From Paracoccus liaowanqingii (GTDB lineage Bacteria; Pseudomonadota; Alphaproteobacteria; Rhodobacterales; Rhodobacteraceae): a DNA stretch of 64,000 nucleotides. The first letter of the stretch is position 1, and each line of letters begins with the position of its first letter. The translations under genes and the position numbers were made by a program. Below the pieces are notes generated by a model, which did no database searches, was not told where the DNA came from, and was given only the letters and a program-made list of their open reading frames with translations. The stretch is taken from contig NZ_CP040761.1 in the NCBI RefSeq assembly GCF_004683865.2, forward strand, positions 62,001 through 126,000, in the 5' to 3' direction. Positions 1 through 8,444 of the stretch are shown piece after piece.

Positions 1-677
1 CGGGGCAGGGCGGCCATCACCTCCATCGCGGCGCCGGGGCGCTGTTCGATCTGCGCGCGCAGCAGGGCACGGCGGTCCGAGGTAGGGTCGGTATAGGTCT
101 CGTTCCACGCCACGCCCGAGGCCATCAGCAGGATGTCGTGGATGCTGACCCCGTCATAGGCGCTGCCCGCCAGCGCGGGCACGTACTCGGTCACCATGTC
201 GTCCAGGCCGCCGATATGCCCGTCGCGGATCGCCGCGCCCACCAGGGTCGAGGTGACGGACTTGGCCACCGACATCGACATCCAGCGCGTGTCGGGCGTG
301 TTGCCCCGCTGATAGGTCTCATAGACCACCGCGCCGTCCTTCAGCACGATCATCCCCGCCACATTGTCCAGCGACAGGAAGTCGTAGAGGTCATGGGTCG
401 CCTCGCCCACCTGATAGGTCAGCGTGGCTTCCAGATCGACCGGGGCCTGTGGCAGGTCCCGGGCCGTGTCGCCCGCCGCGATGGTGCGGGTCGGGAACAG
501 CCGGTCGATGTTGCGGAAGGTGCTGACGGCCAGATCGGGGGTCAGGTGGCCGTCATAGACATCCTCGATCGTGCCGATGGGCTCGTCGGCATGGGGATAG
601 CCCTGGGCCGCTGCGGACAGCGGCAGGGCAAGCCCCGCCAGCAGCAGGGCCAGGGGGGTGGGCAGGCATCGGGTCAT
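1..677 (-). CDS. Serine hydrolase (beta-lactamase/PBP family), C-terminus beyond window
   Basis: Exported serine hydrolase of the class C beta-lactamase/penicillin-binding-protein-like family. These enzymes act on ester, amide or peptide bonds in the periplasm; the substrate here is unknown. The N-terminus is a clear signal peptide (MTRCLPTPLALLLAGLALPL, then SAAAQG). The stretch WMSMSVAKS contains the SxxK nucleophile motif, and the text around it (GMIVLKDGAVVYETY, DILLMASGVAW) is typical of the family. The gene runs off the left edge, so the YxN and C-terminal motifs cannot be checked. It is the last gene of a leftward group following the cyclodeaminase gene, with a 90-base gap. Confidence 0.82.
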   Translation of the reverse strand, partial: MTRCLPTPLALLLAGLALPLSAAAQGYPHADEPIGTIEDVYDGHLTPDLAVSTFRNIDRLFPTRTIAAGDTARDLPQAPVDLEATLTYQVGEATHDLYDFLSLDNVAGMIVLKDGAVVYETYQRGNTPDTRWMSMSVAKSVTSTLVGAAIRDGHIGGLDDMVTEYVPALAGSAYDGVSIHDILLMASGVAWNETYTDPTSDRRALLRAQIEQRPGAAMEVMAALP

Positions 678-767
678 GGGAACCTCCATCCGGTCGGCGC
701 GGGGGGCGTCCCCGACATGGAAGGCCAGATCTGCGCGTCCTGCAACAGAAAGCTGCGGGCGCCCCCG

Positions 768-1721
768 TCAGTCCACGGCCCCGGGCAGGGTGCCGCCGAT
801 CCGCGCCGCGATATGGGCCGCGATCATCGTGTCCAGATGCGCGCCCCCGCCGTTCTTGAAGACGGTGATCTCGTCCGACGCGGCCCGCCCGCAGGTGCCC
901 GGCACCAGATCGTAGAGATCGCCGATCACGTCGGCCTCGGTCAGCACGCCCGCGGCGATGGGGATGGTCAGCTCTCCGATATGGTGGATCGTCGTCGCGC
1001 GGCTGTCCACGAAGACGCGGGCCTCGCGCATCAGGGCGTCATCGGCCTCGCGCATGTCCGCCTTGTAGGCGCCGATCAGGTCGACATGGGTGCCGGGCCG
1101 CACCCAGTCCCCGTGCAGGACCGGCTGCCGTGCCATCGTCGCGGTCGAGATGATGTCGGCCTGACCCGCCGCCGCCGCCAGGTCGGTCACGGCGGTGACG
1201 CCATAGCCCTCGTCGGCCATCTGCCGGGCCAGCGCCTCGGCCTGCTCGGGGCGGCGGGCCCAGACCTGGATGCGGTCGATCTGCGGCATCCCGGCGCCAT
1301 AGGCGCGGACCAGCCCCCGCGCCAGCGTGCCTGCGCCGACGATCAGCAGGCTGGTGCTGTCGGGCCGCGCCAGCAGCTGCGCGCCCAGCACGGAATCCCC
1401 CGCCGTCTTGAACTCGGTCACCAGCGCGCTTTCGATCACGGCGCAGAGGGTGCCGTGGTCGGGCTCGAAGAACATCATCGCCCCCTGCACGGTGGGCAGG
1501 CCATGGGCTGGGTTCCGGTCGAAGACCGTCACCGCCTTCACGCCGTAGCCCACCCCCGGCAGATAGGCCGCCCGCGTCAGCATCGTCCCCTGCGCGGGCC
1601 CCAGGAACAGATCGCCCAGTTCGGGGCGGCCCGCCTTGTGGCCTTCGCGCAGCGCCGCGATGGCGCCGGTCCAGTCGATCCGGCCATGGGCCGCGGCATA
1701 GGTGATCAGGTCGAGGGTCAT
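768..1721 (-). CDS. Ornithine cyclodeaminase / mu-crystallin family protein
   Basis: NAD(P)-dependent enzyme of the ornithine cyclodeaminase/mu-crystallin family, 317 residues, the usual length. Members include ornithine cyclodeaminase, alanine dehydrogenase-like enzymes and ketimine reductases. The Rossmann loop is visible as VGAGTLARGLVRAY (about residues 125-138), and the substrate-side segment GVKAVTVFDRNP lies near residue 60. The C-terminal TVFKNGGGAH is characteristic of the family. A good ribosome binding site (AAGGAG) lies just upstream of the ATG. The gene starts 20 bases after the dienelactone hydrolase stop, so the two are probably co-transcribed. The exact substrate cannot be assigned. 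Confidence 0.85.
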   Translation of the reverse strand: MTLDLITYAAAHGRIDWTGAIAALREGHKAGRPELGDLFLGPAQGTMLTRAAYLPGVGYGVKAVTVFDRNPAHGLPTVQGAMMFFEPDHGTLCAVIESALVTEFKTAGDSVLGAQLLARPDSTSLLIVGAGTLARGLVRAYGAGMPQIDRIQVWARRPEQAEALARQMADEGYGVTAVTDLAAAAGQADIISTATMARQPVLHGDWVRPGTHVDLIGAYKADMREADDALMREARVFVDSRATTIHHIGELTIPIAAGVLTEADVIGDLYDLVPGTCGRAASDEITVFKNGGGAHLDTMIAAHIAARIGGTLPGAVD

Positions 1722-1741
1722 GGCCGCTCCTTCAGGTGGGA

Positions 1742-2629
1742 TCAGGCCAGGTGCTGGCGGAACCAGTTGATGGTACGGGTCCAGGCCAGCTCTGCCGCCT
1801 CGGCGTCGTAGCGGGGCGTGGAATCGTTGTGAAAGCCGTGGCCGGTGCCTTCGTAGATATAGGCCTCGTAGGGGGTCCCGGCCGCGTCCAGCGCCTGCTG
1901 GTAGGCGGGCCAGCCCTCGTTCACGCGCGGATCCTCCTCGGCGTAATGCAGCAGCAGGGGTGCGCGGATGCGAGGCGCGTCGGCCGGATCGGCCTGCCGC
2001 CCGTAGAAGGGCACCGCCGCGCCCAGATCGGGAAAGGCCACCGCCGCCGCATTGGCCACGCCGCCGCCATAGCAGAAGCCCGTGATGCCGACCTTGCCGG
2101 TGACATCCGCATGCGCCGTCAGGAAGTCGATGGCGGCGAAGAAGTCGTTCATCAACTTCTCGCCATCGACCTGCTGCTGCAACGCACGGCCCTCCTCGTC
2201 ATTGCCGGGATAGCCGCCCAAGGGCGTCAGCCCGTCGGGGGCCAGCGCGATGAAGCCCGCCTTGGCCACGCGCCGCGCGACATCCTGGATATAGGGGTTC
2301 AGGCCCCGGTTCTCGTGCACCACGACGACGCCCGGCGCGGTGGCCGTGCCGGTCGGGCGGACCAGGTAGGCGCGCACCTCTCCGTGGCCCTCGGGCGAGG
2401 GATAGGTGATCCATTCGGCGCGGATGTCGGGATCGTTGAAGCTGACCTGCTCGGCCAGCGCGTAATTCGGCGACATCATTCCCAGGATCGCCACGGCGGT
2501 CAGCCCGGTCACCGCGAACTTGGCCGCCCGGTCCAGGAACTGGCGCTTGGTGATCACGCCATGGGCGTAGAAATCGTACAGCTCCCGCAGCTCGGGGCTG
2601 AAATCCTTGGCGGTCAGGCGCGGGCTCAT
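1742..2629 (-). CDS. Dienelactone hydrolase family protein
   Basis: Alpha/beta-hydrolase of the dienelactone hydrolase family, 295 residues. About 60 N-terminal residues precede the catalytic domain and include a hydrophobic segment (VTGLTAVAILGMM), so it is probably membrane-anchored or exported. Catalytic features visible are VVHENRG (the DLH glutamate strand), GFCYGGG (nucleophile cysteine elbow), the acidic position in HYAEEDPRV and the histidine in GTGHGFHND. The family hydrolyses dienelactones and other cyclic esters. The neighbouring cyclodeaminase and serine hydrolase genes do not name a pathway. Start chosen at the ATG preceded by AGGAGACGCCG. Confidence 0.85.
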   Translation of the reverse strand: MSPRLTAKDFSPELRELYDFYAHGVITKRQFLDRAAKFAVTGLTAVAILGMMSPNYALAEQVSFNDPDIRAEWITYPSPEGHGEVRAYLVRPTGTATAPGVVVVHENRGLNPYIQDVARRVAKAGFIALAPDGLTPLGGYPGNDEEGRALQQQVDGEKLMNDFFAAIDFLTAHADVTGKVGITGFCYGGGVANAAAVAFPDLGAAVPFYGRQADPADAPRIRAPLLLHYAEEDPRVNEGWPAYQQALDAAGTPYEAYIYEGTGHGFHNDSTPRYDAEAAELAWTRTINWFRQHLA

Positions 2630-2714
2630 CGGCGTCTCCTGGGGCTGGACTGGGAAGTGCAGAGTGTCGGCCCCCCGCCCGCCGCGTCAAGGGGCAGCTT
2701 GACCCACCCCCCTC

Positions 2715-3965
2715 TCAGGGCGCCAGCAGCCGCCGCGCCGCCCACCAGCTGGCCGCCGCCAGCACCCCGGCGGTCGCCAGGCACAAGGGCAGCCCGCCCA
2801 GCTGATAGCTGAGCCCCGACAGTAGCGTCCCCATCAGCCGCCCCGTCGCATTGGCCATGTAGTAGAAGCCCACGTCGCGGGTGATCCGTTCGGCCGCGCC
2901 GAAGGCCAGGATCAGGTAGGAATGGACCGAAGAGTTGATCGCGAAGACGAAGCCGAACAGAAGCAGCCCCCCGATCAGCGTCACCGTCAGCCCCGGCGTC
3001 GGCTGCGGCACGATCCATGCGGCGGCGGCCAGCGCCAGCGGGATCGGCACCAGATAGGCCGCCCACCTGACGGCCTTGGCGGTGATCGCCGCCTCGGGCT
3101 GCTGGCGTCCGCCCAGCAGGCGGGGGGCCGCGGCCTGGACCGCGCCGTAAAGGATGATCCACAGCGCCATGAAGCTGCCGACCAGGAAGAAGGCCTCGCG
3201 CCGCCCCTCGGGCGTGCCGTCCGACAGGACCGCCTGGAAATAGATCGGGATGCCCACCACGAACCACACGTCGCGGGCCGCGAACAGGAACATCCGCGCC
3301 AGGCTGAGCCGGTTGACGCGGGCATCGCGCGACCGCCAGCCCGACCAGCCCTCGGACGACTTCATCCGGCCCGGCAGGCCCGGCGGCAGGAACAGCGCCA
3401 CCGCCAGCAGGATCGCGGCCAGCACGGCCGCCATGGTCCAGATCGCCGCCTGGAACCCGGCCAGCCCCAAGGCGGCGGCGCCCAGAAAGAAGCCCAGGCC
3501 CTTGACGGCGTTCTTCGATCCGGTCAGCGCCGCGACCCATCGGAAAAGACCCCCGTCCTCGGCGGGCGCCAGCACCTTCACGGCGGATTTGGACGACATC
3601 TTGGACAGGTCCTTGGCCACGCCCGACAGCCCCTGCACCGCCATCACGAAGACGACCGAGGCGCCCACGCCCCAGGCCGGGTCCAGCTGCGCCAGCGCCG
3701 CCAGCGCCACGATCTGCAGCCCCAGCCCGGCATAGAGCGTCGCGGCTAGCCCGAAGCGCGCGGCCAGCCAGCCCGCCGCTAGGTTGGTGACGATGCCCGC
3801 GACCTCGTAGAAGACGAACAGATAGGCCAGCTGCACCGGCGAGAAGCCGAGCGCGTTGAAATGCAGCAGCACCAGCATCCGCAATGCGCCGTCCGACAGC
3901 ATGAAGGCCCAATAGGCCGCCGTCACCGCCCCGTAGGCGCGCAGCGGGTTCGCGGCGACGCTCAT
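2715..3965 (-). CDS. arsJ: ArsJ, organoarsenical efflux MFS transporter
   Basis: Inner-membrane MFS permease of 416 residues with about 12 hydrophobic segments and the ArsJ-type sequence [19 protein letters not shown] near residue 110. ArsJ exports 1-arseno-3-phosphoglycerate, the unstable product made when GAPDH uses arsenate in place of phosphate. The start codon overlaps the stop of the GAPDH gene (ATGA), which indicates translational coupling, and the pair follows an ArsR-ArsC fusion. This gene order is known from arsenic operons. An in-frame upstream extension exists but lies inside the GAPDH gene, so the ATG at 3965 is used. Confidence 0.9.
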   Translation of the reverse strand: MSVAANPLRAYGAVTAAYWAFMLSDGALRMLVLLHFNALGFSPVQLAYLFVFYEVAGIVTNLAAGWLAARFGLAATLYAGLGLQIVALAALAQLDPAWGVGASVVFVMAVQGLSGVAKDLSKMSSKSAVKVLAPAEDGGLFRWVAALTGSKNAVKGLGFFLGAAALGLAGFQAAIWTMAAVLAAILLAVALFLPPGLPGRMKSSEGWSGWRSRDARVNRLSLARMFLFAARDVWFVVGIPIYFQAVLSDGTPEGRREAFFLVGSFMALWIILYGAVQAAAPRLLGGRQQPEAAITAKAVRWAAYLVPIPLALAAAAWIVPQPTPGLTVTLIGGLLLFGFVFAINSSVHSYLILAFGAAERITRDVGFYYMANATGRLMGTLLSGLSYQLGGLPLCLATAGVLAAASWWAARRLLAP

Positions 3966-4972
3966 GCAAGCGACCCCGCCACCAGGCGCGTCACATCCGC
4001 CAGGCGGCAGGCATAGCCCCATTCGTTGTCGTACCAGGCATAGATCTTGACCTGCGTGCCGTTCACCACCATCGTCGAGCCCGCATCCACGATCGCGCTG
4101 CGCGGATCGTTGACGTAATCGGTCGAGACGAGGGGCCGCGTCTCGTAGCCCAGGATCCCCTGCAGCGGGCCCTCGGCGGCGGCCTGGAAGAGGGCGTTCA
4201 CCTCGTCCACGGTGGTCGGGCGCTCGACCTCGAAGACGCAATCGGTCAGCGAGGCATTCAGCAGCGGCACCCGCACCGCATGGCCGTTCAGACGGCCCGC
4301 CAGTTCGGGATAGATCAGCGTGATCGCCGTCGCGCTGCCGGTGGTGGTGGGGATCAGGTTCATCAGCGCGGACCGCGCGCGGCGCATGTCCTTGGCGGGG
4401 CGGTCCACGATGGTCTGGGTGTTCGTGACGTCATGGATCGTCGTGATCGATCCGTGGCGGATGCCAAGCGCCTCGTGGATGACCTTGACGACCGGCGCCA
4501 GGCAGTTCGTCGTGCAGCTGGCCGCAGTGACGATCCGCTGGCTGCCGTCATAGAGATCGTGGTTCACCCCATAGACCAGGTTCAGCGCGTCGCCGTCCTT
4601 GACGGGCGCGCTGACCACGACCTTGGCCACGCCCGCGTCGAAATAGGGCGCGATCCGGGCGGCGGTCTTGAAGACGCCGGTGCAGTCGATGACCAGATCG
4701 ACGCCCATCTCGCGCAGAGGCAGGGCCTCGATCGTGCGCGCATGGGTCAGGCGGATGGACTGGCCGTCCAGCACCAGATGGTCGCCCGCAGCCGCGACAG
4801 GCGTGGTCCAGCGCCCGTGGACGCTGTCGAATTCCATCAGCAGGGCGTGCTGGTCGGCGTCGCCCTCGGGGTCGTTCAGCAGCACGATGTCGCCTCCGGC
4901 ACCCTGGTCGATGAGGGTGCGCAGGGCCAGCTTTCCGATGCGGCCAAGGCCGTTCACTGCAATGCGGGTCAT
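3962..4972 (-). CDS. Arsenic-operon glyceraldehyde-3-phosphate dehydrogenase (ArsJ-associated)
   Basis: Type I GAPDH of 336 residues. The N-terminal Rossmann motif is [18 protein letters not shown], and the catalytic cysteine lies in [11 protein letters not shown]...[11 protein letters not shown], about residue 150. The C-terminus has the family YDNEWGYA motif. In ars operons this enzyme, using arsenate, makes 1-arseno-3-phosphoglycerate for export by ArsJ, which is encoded immediately downstream with overlapping codons. Upstream, 8 bases separate it from the ArsR-ArsC fusion. The context therefore argues for arsenate detoxification rather than glycolysis. The ATG at 4972 is the first residue of the conserved fold; a longer in-frame reading overlaps the upstream gene. 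Confidence 0.92.
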   Translation of the reverse strand: MTRIAVNGLGRIGKLALRTLIDQGAGGDIVLLNDPEGDADQHALLMEFDSVHGRWTTPVAAAGDHLVLDGQSIRLTHARTIEALPLREMGVDLVIDCTGVFKTAARIAPYFDAGVAKVVVSAPVKDGDALNLVYGVNHDLYDGSQRIVTAASCTTNCLAPVVKVIHEALGIRHGSITTIHDVTNTQTIVDRPAKDMRRARSALMNLIPTTTGSATAITLIYPELAGRLNGHAVRVPLLNASLTDCVFEVERPTTVDEVNALFQAAAEGPLQGILGYETRPLVSTDYVNDPRSAIVDAGSTMVVNGTQVKIYAWYDNEWGYACRLADVTRLVAGSLA

Positions 4973-4980
4973 GTCCGGGA

Positions 4981-5817
4981 TCAGTCCTTCGTCAGGGCGT
5001 CGGCGTCGATGCGGTCGACGCGGGTCTGCAGCGTCAGCCGGTCCAAGCTGGCCACGGGGAGGGCGGCGAAGGCCTCGATCCGGCGGCGCAGGCCGCCATA
5101 GGTGCGCGCGAAGGCCAGCGCCTTCTCGGCATCCGTCCCCTCGGCCTTGACCGGATCGGGCAGGCCCCAATGGCCGGTGATCGGCTGGCCGGGCCAGGGC
5201 GGGCATTCCTCGGCCGCCGCCGTGTCGCAGACGGTGAAGACGAAATCCATCACCGGGGCGCCGTCCTCCTGGAACTCGGACAGGTGCTTGGACCGCATCG
5301 CGCCGACGTCGTGGCCGTTGCGGGCCAGCACGTCCAGCGCGAAGGGGTTCAGCTGGCTGCCCGGGCGGGTGCCGGCGGAATGGGCGACGAACTTGTCCCC
5401 GCCCAGGTCGCGCAGCAGCGCCTCGGCAAAGATCGAGCGGGCGGAGTTGCCCGAACAGATGAACAGCACATGATAGCCGGTGTCACGCATGGTCGTTTCC
5501 CTGGATGTCGGAAGGGGGGACAGAAGATCGGGCCGGGCGCGGCCCAGATCCAGCGCCAGATAGCCCAGCAGCGCCTCGGCCACCGCAAGGTCGACCGAAT
5601 AGAACAGCGACCGGCCCTCGCGGCGCATGGCGACGAGGCCGCAATCGGTCAGGTCGGAGAGGTGATGGGACAGGGTGTTGGCCTTCAGGCCCAGGGCCTG
5701 CGCGATCTCGGTCGGGCGCACGCCGCGCGGCGCAAAGCGCATCAGCAGCCGGAAGACCGCAAGGCGGCCGGGATGGCCGAGCGTGGCGAAGGCATGGGCG
5801 GCATGTGTCTGTTCCAT
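4981..5817 (-). CDS. ArsR-ArsC fusion: arsenic-responsive repressor plus LMW-phosphatase-type arsenate reductase
   Basis: Two-domain protein of 278 residues. Residues 1-100 are an ArsR/SmtB winged helix (recognition segment [20 protein letters not shown], wing [12 protein letters not shown]). Residues 110-278 are a thioredoxin-type arsenate reductase of the low-molecular-weight phosphatase fold, with the catalytic loop CSGNSAR and the later PDPVKAEGT loop. Only one cysteine lies in the ArsR half, and the classical ELCVCDL metal site is absent, so sensing differs from ArsR of E. coli. An internal in-frame ATG at 5490, at the domain junction with a weak purine-rich leader, could give separate ArsC. 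First gene of the operon with the GAPDH and ArsJ genes. Confidence 0.9.
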   Translation of the reverse strand: MEQTHAAHAFATLGHPGRLAVFRLLMRFAPRGVRPTEIAQALGLKANTLSHHLSDLTDCGLVAMRREGRSLFYSVDLAVAEALLGYLALDLGRARPDLLSPLPTSRETTMRDTGYHVLFICSGNSARSIFAEALLRDLGGDKFVAHSAGTRPGSQLNPFALDVLARNGHDVGAMRSKHLSEFQEDGAPVMDFVFTVCDTAAAEECPPWPGQPITGHWGLPDPVKAEGTDAEKALAFARTYGGLRRRIEAFAALPVASLDRLTLQTRVDRIDADALTKD

Positions 5818-5837
5818 GTTTCCTGAATACAGGAAAC
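5818..5837. promoter_or_regulatory. Palindromic ArsR-type operator
   Basis: Perfect inverted repeat with 8-base arms (GTTTCCTG and CAGGAAAC) and a 4-base centre. It directly abuts the arsR-arsC start codon. Its position and form suit autorepression by the ArsR domain; binding is inferred. Confidence 0.7.
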
Positions 5838-5886
5838 GACGTGGAACGCACGTGAAGTTTTGATGTCGGCCCGGTGACGGGGTCCA

Positions 5887-5912
5887 AAGGCCGCGCGGGC
5901 GGGCGCGGCCTT
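5887..5912 (-). terminator. Stem-loop after the 53-residue protein gene
   Basis: Inverted repeat with 9-base arms (AAGGCCGCG/CGCGGCCTT), followed on the minus strand by a short TTT. It lies just past the stop of the small stress-type gene. It is a weak rho-independent terminator candidate because there is no long T tract. Confidence 0.45.
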
Positions 5913-5923
5913 CGTCGGCAGGG

Positions 5924-6085
5924 TCAGGGCTTCTTGGGCGTCTCGGTCTTGGGCTCGTCCATCTTGGCGGGATTCATCACGTCGAAATCCTCGGGCTTGT
6001 GGGGGACGCCGTGATGCGAGCCCTGGGCGTTCTCGTGGCGGGGCTCGCGGTCCTTGCCCATGCCGGTCTCATTGTTCTTGGTCAT
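5924..6085 (-). CDS. Small hydrophilic protein (53 aa), probable stress-regulated protein
   Basis: A 53-residue, very polar protein starting MTKNNETGMGKDREPRHENA and ending in a lysine/proline-rich tail. It has no recognised domain and is probably disordered. The start is fixed by an AAGGAG ribosome binding site. A GGAAC-N16-CGTT element, the textbook alphaproteobacterial EcfG general-stress promoter, lies about 80-100 bases upstream, and the intervening leader begins with a long hairpin. A response regulator and an HWE sensor kinase lie immediately upstream on the same strand. A role in the general stress response is inferred from the promoter and neighbours only. Confidence 0.65.
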   Translation of the reverse strand: MTKNNETGMGKDREPRHENAQGSHHGVPHKPEDFDVMNPAKMDEPKTETPKKP

Positions 6086-6106
6086 CGCCGTCTCCTTGGA
6101 TGGGGT

Positions 6107-6155
6107 CGTCCCCGGGGCCTGCTCGTGAGGAGGGAGGAGGCAGGCCCCGGGGACG
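6107..6155 (-). promoter_or_regulatory. Long hairpin at the predicted 5' end of the small-gene mRNA
   Basis: Perfect inverted repeat with 16-base arms (CGTCCCCGGGGCCTGC and its complement) around a 17-base purine-rich loop. It starts a few bases after the -10 element of the EcfG-type promoter, so the transcript would begin with this hairpin. It has no U tract, so it looks more like an mRNA-stabilising or translation-modulating element than a terminator. Confidence 0.5.
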
Positions 6156-6164
6156 GGAGCGTTG

Positions 6165-6189
6165 AACGGCCCACACCCCCGGATGTTCC
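6165..6189 (-). promoter_or_regulatory. EcfG-type general stress promoter
   Basis: Read on the minus strand, GGAAC (6189-6185), 16 bases, then CGTT (6168-6165). This is an exact match to the EcfG/SigT consensus GGAAC-N16/17-CGTT. It points toward the 53-residue gene. Confidence 0.7.
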
Positions 6190-6233
6190 CGACGATCCTG
6201 CGGGAAGATCCGCCGCCTTGTGCCACAGCGCGC

Positions 6234-6638
6234 TCAGGCCTGCGGCGCGGGTCCCGGCGCCTCGGTCGCGGCGCGGCACAGGGCCTCCAGCAGGTGGCGT
6301 TGGTGGATGGGCTTGTCGACCCGCTGCACGTCGGCAAAGATCCCGTGGCGCCCGGTGAAATCCGCCGAGGCATAGGCCGAGGCCAGGATGAAGGGCACGC
6401 CCAGATCCCGCAGACGCTCGGCCACCGGCAGGACCAGCTTGCCATGCAGGTTCAGGTCCAGCACCGCCAGATCGGGCTGCGCGCGGTCCAGCAGGGCCAG
6501 CGCGGCCTCGACCGATCCGGCGGGGCCGTGGACGCCATAGCCGTGTTCCTCCAGCATCATCTGGATGTCCAGGGCGATCAGCGGCTCGTCCTCGACCACC
6601 AGGACGAAACGGCCTGCCGGAAGATCGTCGTCGTTCAT
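6234..6638 (-). CDS. Single-domain response regulator (CheY-like receiver)
   Basis: A 134-residue receiver domain with no output domain. The acidic pocket is VVEDEP near residues 13-18, the phosphoacceptor aspartate is in LAVLDLNLHGK (about residue 59), and the conserved lysine is in VDKPIH (about residue 109). It lies 4 bases after the sensor kinase stop, so the two form a kinase-regulator pair. Stand-alone receivers next to HWE/HisKA_2 kinases often belong to general-stress or phosphorelay circuits in alphaproteobacteria. The EcfG-type promoter downstream supports that link, but PhyR and its anti-sigma partner are not in the window. Confidence 0.85.
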   Translation of the reverse strand: MNDDDLPAGRFVLVVEDEPLIALDIQMMLEEHGYGVHGPAGSVEAALALLDRAQPDLAVLDLNLHGKLVLPVAERLRDLGVPFILASAYASADFTGRHGIFADVQRVDKPIHQRHLLEALCRAATEAPGPAPQA

Positions 6639-6642
6639 CTGG

Positions 6643-7638
6643 TCATCCGTGCTGCGGAAAGGTCAGTTCGGCCCGCAGGCCCTCGGGCCGGAAGTCCAGC
6701 CGGGCCTGCCCGCCCAGCTCGTGTTCCATCGACACCTCGATCAGCTTCGTGCCGAAGCCCTGGCTGTCGGGCGGCGCGGTCTCGGGGCCGCCGCTCTCGT
6801 TCCAGTGCAGCCGCACCATCGGCATCCCGTCGGGATCGTCCTCGGGCGTCCATCCGATGCTGACCTGCCCCCCGTCGCCCGACAGCGCGCCGTATTTCAG
6901 CGCATTGGTCGCCAACTCGTGCAGGACCATCCCCAGGGACATGGCCTGTGTCGGCAGCAGCGGCACCTGCGGGCCCGGCACGACCTCGATCCGGCTGGCA
7001 CCGTCGCGATAGGGTTCGATCATCTGTTCGGTCAGCTCGGTCAGGCTGGTCGTGTCGCGATGGGCCGCGATCTGTAGCGACCGGCCCAAGGCATCCAGGC
7101 GAGAGATCAGGTCGTCGCGATACTCGACCGCCGAGCGGTCCTTGACCGAGGTCTGCCGGGCCAGCGCACGGGTCACCGACATCAGGTTCTTGATGCGGTG
7201 GTCGAATTCGCCGATCAGGATGTCCTTTTCCGCCTCCTTGCGGCGACGCAGCGTTGCGTCGACGATCGAGACCAGCAGGATGCGGTGGTGGCGGTCGGGA
7301 TGCTCGACCCGCTGCGCGGTGATCAGCATCGTCTTGCTACCCACATGCGGGAAATCCGCCGTGACCTCGTAGTCGTAGATCGAGGCGCTCTTGGGCACGA
7401 CCTCGCGCAGCAGCTGGTTCAGCTCGTCGATATCCCACTGCCCGTCGCCGAGCGCGGTGAAGGACTGACCCACGGTTTCGTCGGCGCTGGCCTCGAAGGC
7501 GCGGTAGAAGGCGGGGTTCGCGCTGATCACGGTCATATCCGGCCCCAGCACCAGCAGGGGGTCGCGCAGGGTGTCTACAATGCCCGTCGCGCGCACATGC
7601 GAGCTGCGCAGCAACCGATAGAGTTCATCCAGATCCAA
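6643..7638 (-). CDS. HWE/HisKA_2-type sensor histidine kinase with PAS domain
   Basis: Cytosolic sensor kinase. Residues about 15-130 form a PAS-like domain (DPLLVLGPDMTVISANPAFYRAF). The dimerisation/phosphoacceptor segment reads GEFDHRIKNLMSV (phosphorylated His), and the HATPase follows with VLHELATNALKYGALS and a late GFGTKLIE loop. No membrane segment is seen. The frame stays open to an ATG at 7872, but that extension looks non-coding. A TTG at 7638, seven bases after GGAGG, fits the start of the alignable protein (331 residues) better. Partner of the adjacent response regulator. A GGAAC-N17-GGTT element about 80-105 bases upstream resembles an EcfG promoter. Confidence 0.82.
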   Translation of the reverse strand: MDLDELYRLLRSSHVRATGIVDTLRDPLLVLGPDMTVISANPAFYRAFEASADETVGQSFTALGDGQWDIDELNQLLREVVPKSASIYDYEVTADFPHVGSKTMLITAQRVEHPDRHHRILLVSIVDATLRRRKEAEKDILIGEFDHRIKNLMSVTRALARQTSVKDRSAVEYRDDLISRLDALGRSLQIAAHRDTTSLTELTEQMIEPYRDGASRIEVVPGPQVPLLPTQAMSLGMVLHELATNALKYGALSGDGGQVSIGWTPEDDPDGMPMVRLHWNESGGPETAPPDSQGFGTKLIEVSMEHELGGQARLDFRPEGLRAELTFPQHG

Positions 7639-7718
7639 GCCAGGCCTCCGTTGCCGTACATTGTGGCCGGAGTGTCGCACCACCCGGCAGTGGGTGACAG
7701 ATGGAATCTGCCGATCCA

Positions 7719-7744
7719 AACCCGAGGGGCCTGGCCCAAGTTCC
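7719..7744 (-). promoter_or_regulatory. Near-consensus EcfG-type promoter for the sensor kinase
   Basis: Minus-strand GGAAC (7744-7740), 17-base spacer, GGTT (7722-7719). It differs from consensus at the first -10 base. It supports the TTG start at 7638, because transcription would begin inside the longer reading frame. The surrounding 320 bases hold no other recognisable gene. Confidence 0.4.
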
Positions 7745-7961
7745 CACGCGGCCACAGAGATGACCACCTGCCTGCCGAAGGCACGGGCAGGGCAGCGGGG
7801 CGGTCCGTGCAGGGTGTAGATCTGAAGATCCCAAAATGCTATACGATAATAATGAAGATTATGTCTCACCACCCACTAGCAACCCATGCAGGTCGATGTT
7901 GTGGGGCAGGGGTCTTTACCAAGTTGGTACACACCCCACCCCGCGTTGTCGGTTGGATTGG

Positions 7962-8174
7962 TCATCGCCTGCCGGTTTGACGTTCGATCCGCTGCTGCTG
8001 CGTGTCGGCCCTACCCTGGGACTTCACGCGGACCACGGACAGCGCCGGGATGCCCGCCGCGCCGCACAAGCTGCACTTTGCGCGGCTCATCATGTCCTTT
8101 GCCTTTTCCCAGTCATCATAGGCCAAGTCCGCACTGTGACCGCATCGGCATCGGAGGATGAACTGTACGGGCAT
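7962..8174 (-). CDS. Small zinc-ribbon protein (70 aa)
   Basis: A 70-residue protein with a CRC (residues 9-11) and a CSLC (34-37) cysteine pair, separated by a charged helix (YDDWEKAKDMMSRAK). This looks like a small zinc ribbon. The tail is basic and glutamine-rich. The frame is open to 8333, but the upstream part lacks coding character. ATG 8174 has an AGGA eight bases upstream; ATG 8183 is an alternative. It is divergent from a small membrane protein gene. Function unknown. Confidence 0.55.
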   Translation of the reverse strand: MPVQFILRCRCGHSADLAYDDWEKAKDMMSRAKCSLCGAAGIPALSVVRVKSQGRADTQQQRIERQTGRR

Positions 8175-8249
8175 CGATGGCATCCTGTTTATGGAGCCGA
8201 AAACGGCAGAAGGTCGGGACACTGAAAAGGCTATGACAAAGGATATCAG

Positions 8250-8435
8250 ATGACCGACTATTCGGCGATCTTCATGATTATTTCTATGATGGGCGTCAGC
8301 TCTCGCACCCTCGTCTCTGTGATGCGCCGCCACCGTCCCGCCGCGCCGGTGGCCGAGCAGATCCTCGATGGCTTGGTATGGGGGGCGCTTATTGCCGTGG
8401 GGCTGATCGCGTTCGGAGCGCGTGTCACCGGATAG
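8250..8435 (+). CDS. Small membrane protein (61 aa), unknown
   Basis: A 61-residue protein with two hydrophobic segments (AIFMIISMMGVS near the N-terminus and LVWGALIAVGLIAFGA near the C-terminus) joined by a basic loop. An AGGA ribosome binding site lies at the right spacing. No family recognised. Probably an inner-membrane protein. Confidence 0.5.
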   Translation: MTDYSAIFMIISMMGVSSRTLVSVMRRHRPAAPVAEQILDGLVWGALIAVGLIAFGARVTG

Positions 8436-8444
8436 GCAATTGCC

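Noticed and set aside
138..1811. Plus-strand open frame of 557 codons
   Set aside because: It is the antisense shadow of the serine hydrolase and cyclodeaminase genes. It has no family features, and its arginine/histidine/glutamine-rich translation is typical of such shadows in GC-rich DNA.
2626..3969. Minus-strand frame of 447 codons overlapping arsJ
   Set aside because: Off-frame shadow of ArsJ with glycine/arginine-rich low-complexity translation. The ArsJ frame has clear transmembrane segments and family motifs.
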